In this document: positions 62,477 to 64,000 of the stretch, piece after piece
Numbering within the stretch: position 1 is the first letter of the stretch
How the letters are laid out: each line of letters opens with the position of its first letter
Source: Exiguobacterium acetylicum
GTDB taxonomy: Bacteria; Bacillota; Bacilli; Exiguobacteriales; Exiguobacteriaceae
DNA: 64,000 nucleotides
NCBI RefSeq assembly: GCF_019890935.1
Contig: NZ_CP082333.1
Location: 894,001 to 958,000, forward strand
Reading direction: 5' to 3'
Position numbers and translations under genes: made by a program
The notes under the pieces: generated by a model
Database searches by the model: none
Told to the model about the DNA's origin: nothing
Seen by the model: the letters and a program-made list of their open reading frames with translations, nothing else

Positions 62477-63310
62477 ATGGCAGTAGTAATCGATGGAAAA
62501 CAGGTAGCCCATTCATATCGTATGAAGCTGAAAGAAGAAGTCGCACGTCTGAAAGAACAGCGGATTCAACCGCAATTGACTGTCATCCTGATTGGCGAAG
62601 ATCCTGCTAGTCAGTCCTATGTACGTGGTAAAGAAAAGGCGGCGAAGGAAATCGGCATGGATTCGGAGTTGATCCGACTTCCGGCAGAAACAACGGAATC
62701 AGAGCTTCTTCACTTGATTGACCGTCTGAACGTTGATGCGAGTGTCCATGGGATTCTCGTCCAATTGCCGTTGCCTGACCACATTGATGAGAGTAAGGTC
62801 ATTTTTGCGATTTCTCCTGAAAAGGACGTCGATGGTTTTCATCCTGTCTCTGTCGGGAAAATGATGATTGGTGAACCGACATTTTTACCGTGTACACCAA
62901 ACGGCATTCTTCATCTCGTCAAAGAGATGAACGTACCGATTGCCGGTCAACACGTCGTTGTCGTCGGTCGTAGCCAAATCGTCGGTAAACCCGTCGGCAT
63001 GTTGTTCTTGAATGAATCGGCTACCGTGTCCTATTGTCATTCCAAGACAAAAGATCTCGGTGCGATGACGCGTCAAGCGGATATTTTGATCGTCGCAGTC
63101 GGCGTACCGAAGCTGATTACGGCGGATATGGTGAAACCGGATGCTGTCGTCATTGACGTTGGTGTCAACCGTGTCGATGGCAAACTCGTCGGTGATGTCG
63201 AGTTTGATACGGTACAAGACGTTGCATCGATGATCACACCTGTTCCAGGTGGCGTTGGTCCGATGACGATCACGATGCTACTGCATAACACGATCGAGGC
63301 CGCGAAATGA
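62477..63310 (+). CDS. folD: Methylenetetrahydrofolate dehydrogenase / cyclohydrolase
   Basis: 277 residues from the ATG at 62477 (GGGGGAG upstream). VILIGEDPASQSYVRGKEKAA with the catalytic Tyr/Lys, VQLPLPDHIDE, PCTPNGILHLV, VVGRSQIVGKPVGMLF for NADP, and the end PVPGGVGPMTITMLL. Links one-carbon units to purine and Met synthesis. Coupled to xseA by ATGA. Confidence 0.95.
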   Translation: MAVVIDGKQVAHSYRMKLKEEVARLKEQRIQPQLTVILIGEDPASQSYVRGKEKAAKEIGMDSELIRLPAETTESELLHLIDRLNVDASVHGILVQLPLPDHIDESKVIFAISPEKDVDGFHPVSVGKMMIGEPTFLPCTPNGILHLVKEMNVPIAGQHVVVVGRSQIVGKPVGMLFLNESATVSYCHSKTKDLGAMTRQADILIVAVGVPKLITADMVKPDAVVIDVGVNRVDGKLVGDVEFDTVQDVASMITPVPGGVGPMTITMLLHNTIEAAK

Positions 63311-64000
63311 GCGAACCTCTTCACGTTTCCGATTTAGTCCACTATGTCAAACGTGAACTAGAAGGCGACGCCCTTCTGCAACAAGTCCAGGTGGTGGGAG
63401 AAGTGTCGAACTTTAAACGACACTCTTCCGGTCACCTTTATTTTACGTTGAAGGACGAGCAGTCACGGATGAAAGCCGTCATGTTTGCCCGGGATGCGAG
63501 TCGAGTCAAAGCAGACGTTCGCGATGGGATGCGTGTCGTCGTCACCGCGCGCTTATCCGTATACGTCTCTTCTGGAGAGATGCAACTCTATGTCGAACGG
63601 ATGACGGAAGACGGCGTAGGAGCGCTATATGAGGCGTTCTCACGCTTGAAGGTGGATCTTGAAGAGCGTGGTTGGTTTGATCCAGCGATCAAACAATCGT
63701 TGCCAGCGTTTCCCGAGCGCATCGGAATCATCACGTCGCCAAAAGGAGCAGCGCTTCATGATATCGCAACGACACTCCGGCGCCGTTACCCGCAAGCAGC
63801 CATCGTCTTTGCCCCGGTCCTTGTACAGGGAGCGGACGCGGCACCACAAATCAGTCGTGCCATTCAGCTGATGAATGAGCATGCTGCCTGTGATGTGTTG
63901 ATCATTGGTCGTGGTGGTGGTTCGATTGAGGAGCTGTGGGCATTCAATGAAATGTCTGTCGTGACTGCCGTGTTTGAATCACGCATTCCGATCGTCTCTG
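63307..64000 (+). CDS. xseA: Exodeoxyribonuclease VII large subunit, N-terminal part (cut by window end)
   Basis: Reading frame from the ATG at 63307 (ATGA overlap with folD) stays open to the last base, 231 codons. OB-fold DNA-binding start (HVSDLVHYVKRELEGD, VVGEVSNFKRHSSGHLYFTLKD), then the beginning of the nuclease domain with PERIGIITSPKGAALHDI and GRGGGSIEELWAFNE. Degrades single-stranded DNA with XseB. The full protein would be about 450 residues; the rest is outside the window. Confidence 0.94.
   Translation, partial: MSEPLHVSDLVHYVKRELEGDALLQQVQVVGEVSNFKRHSSGHLYFTLKDEQSRMKAVMFARDASRVKADVRDGMRVVVTARLSVYVSSGEMQLYVERMTEDGVGALYEAFSRLKVDLEERGWFDPAIKQSLPAFPERIGIITSPKGAALHDIATTLRRRYPQAAIVFAPVLVQGADAAPQISRAIQLMNEHAACDVLIIGRGGGSIEELWAFNEMSVVTAVFESRIPIVS

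Overview
The window is a continuous piece of chromosome from a low-to-moderate GC member of the Bacillales. Gene order, protein families and the absence of sporulation genes fit the genus Exiguobacterium; this assignment is inferred from synteny and protein character, not from a database match. No insertion sequence, prophage, CRISPR array or plasmid function was seen. Coding density is high, most genes have clear Shine-Dalgarno sites, and most transcription units end in recognisable intrinsic terminators.

Layout, positions 1-20600: the 3' part of a sensor histidine kinase with a membrane-anchored sugar-binding-type protein; cshB (DEAD-box helicase) and nfo (endonuclease IV); a small Cys/His-rich HNH-like protein; a Fur-box-controlled ferrous iron operon (feoA, feoB, FeoB-associated protein); a tiny XapX-like membrane protein; a reverse-strand ppx-ppk polyphosphate pair; a zinc ABC transporter with its Zur regulator; NAD(P)HX repair (nnr); a degenerate-GGDEF/EAL protein facing a GGDEF diguanylate cyclase; then yqfW, ispG and a membrane protein on the minus strand.

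Positions 20600-45300: a Na/phosphate symporter, two CAU-anticodon tRNAs (Met and Ile2), a cytoplasmic alpha-amylase, sodA, pbpA, the complete pstSCAB-phoU phosphate operon behind a PhoP-box-like array, a DUF4912 plus GH57 pair, rpmG, 5-formyl-THF cyclo-ligase, a DUF92 membrane protein, Rex-type-controlled L-lactate dehydrogenase, a GNAT acetyltransferase, an M42 peptidase, yqgQ, glucokinase, lipoteichoic acid synthase, and the yqgW/yqgX/yqgY/mgsR group. The gap behind ltaS (43013-43377) holds an unusual cluster of hairpins, including a three-way-junction element of about 150 nt.

Positions 45300-64000: the competence pseudopilus operon comGA-GG, aroK and a coiled-coil membrane protein, the glycine cleavage genes gcvT-gcvPA-gcvPB, rhodanese yqhL, lipM, mntR, hpt, yqhP, yqhQ, aroQ, yqhT, efp, accB-accC, nusB, folD and the start of xseA. 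This follows the Bacillus subtilis yqg-yqh region closely, but without the spoIIIA octet, the tapA-sipW-tasA/sin block and the glycine riboswitch.

Themes: phosphate (pst-phoU, Na/Pi symporter, ppk/ppx), metal homeostasis (Feo/Fur, zinc/Zur, MntR, Mn-type SOD), redox and carbon (ldh/Rex, glcK, amylase, GH57), and lipid or cofactor metabolism (FapR-like site at accBC, lipM with gcv).
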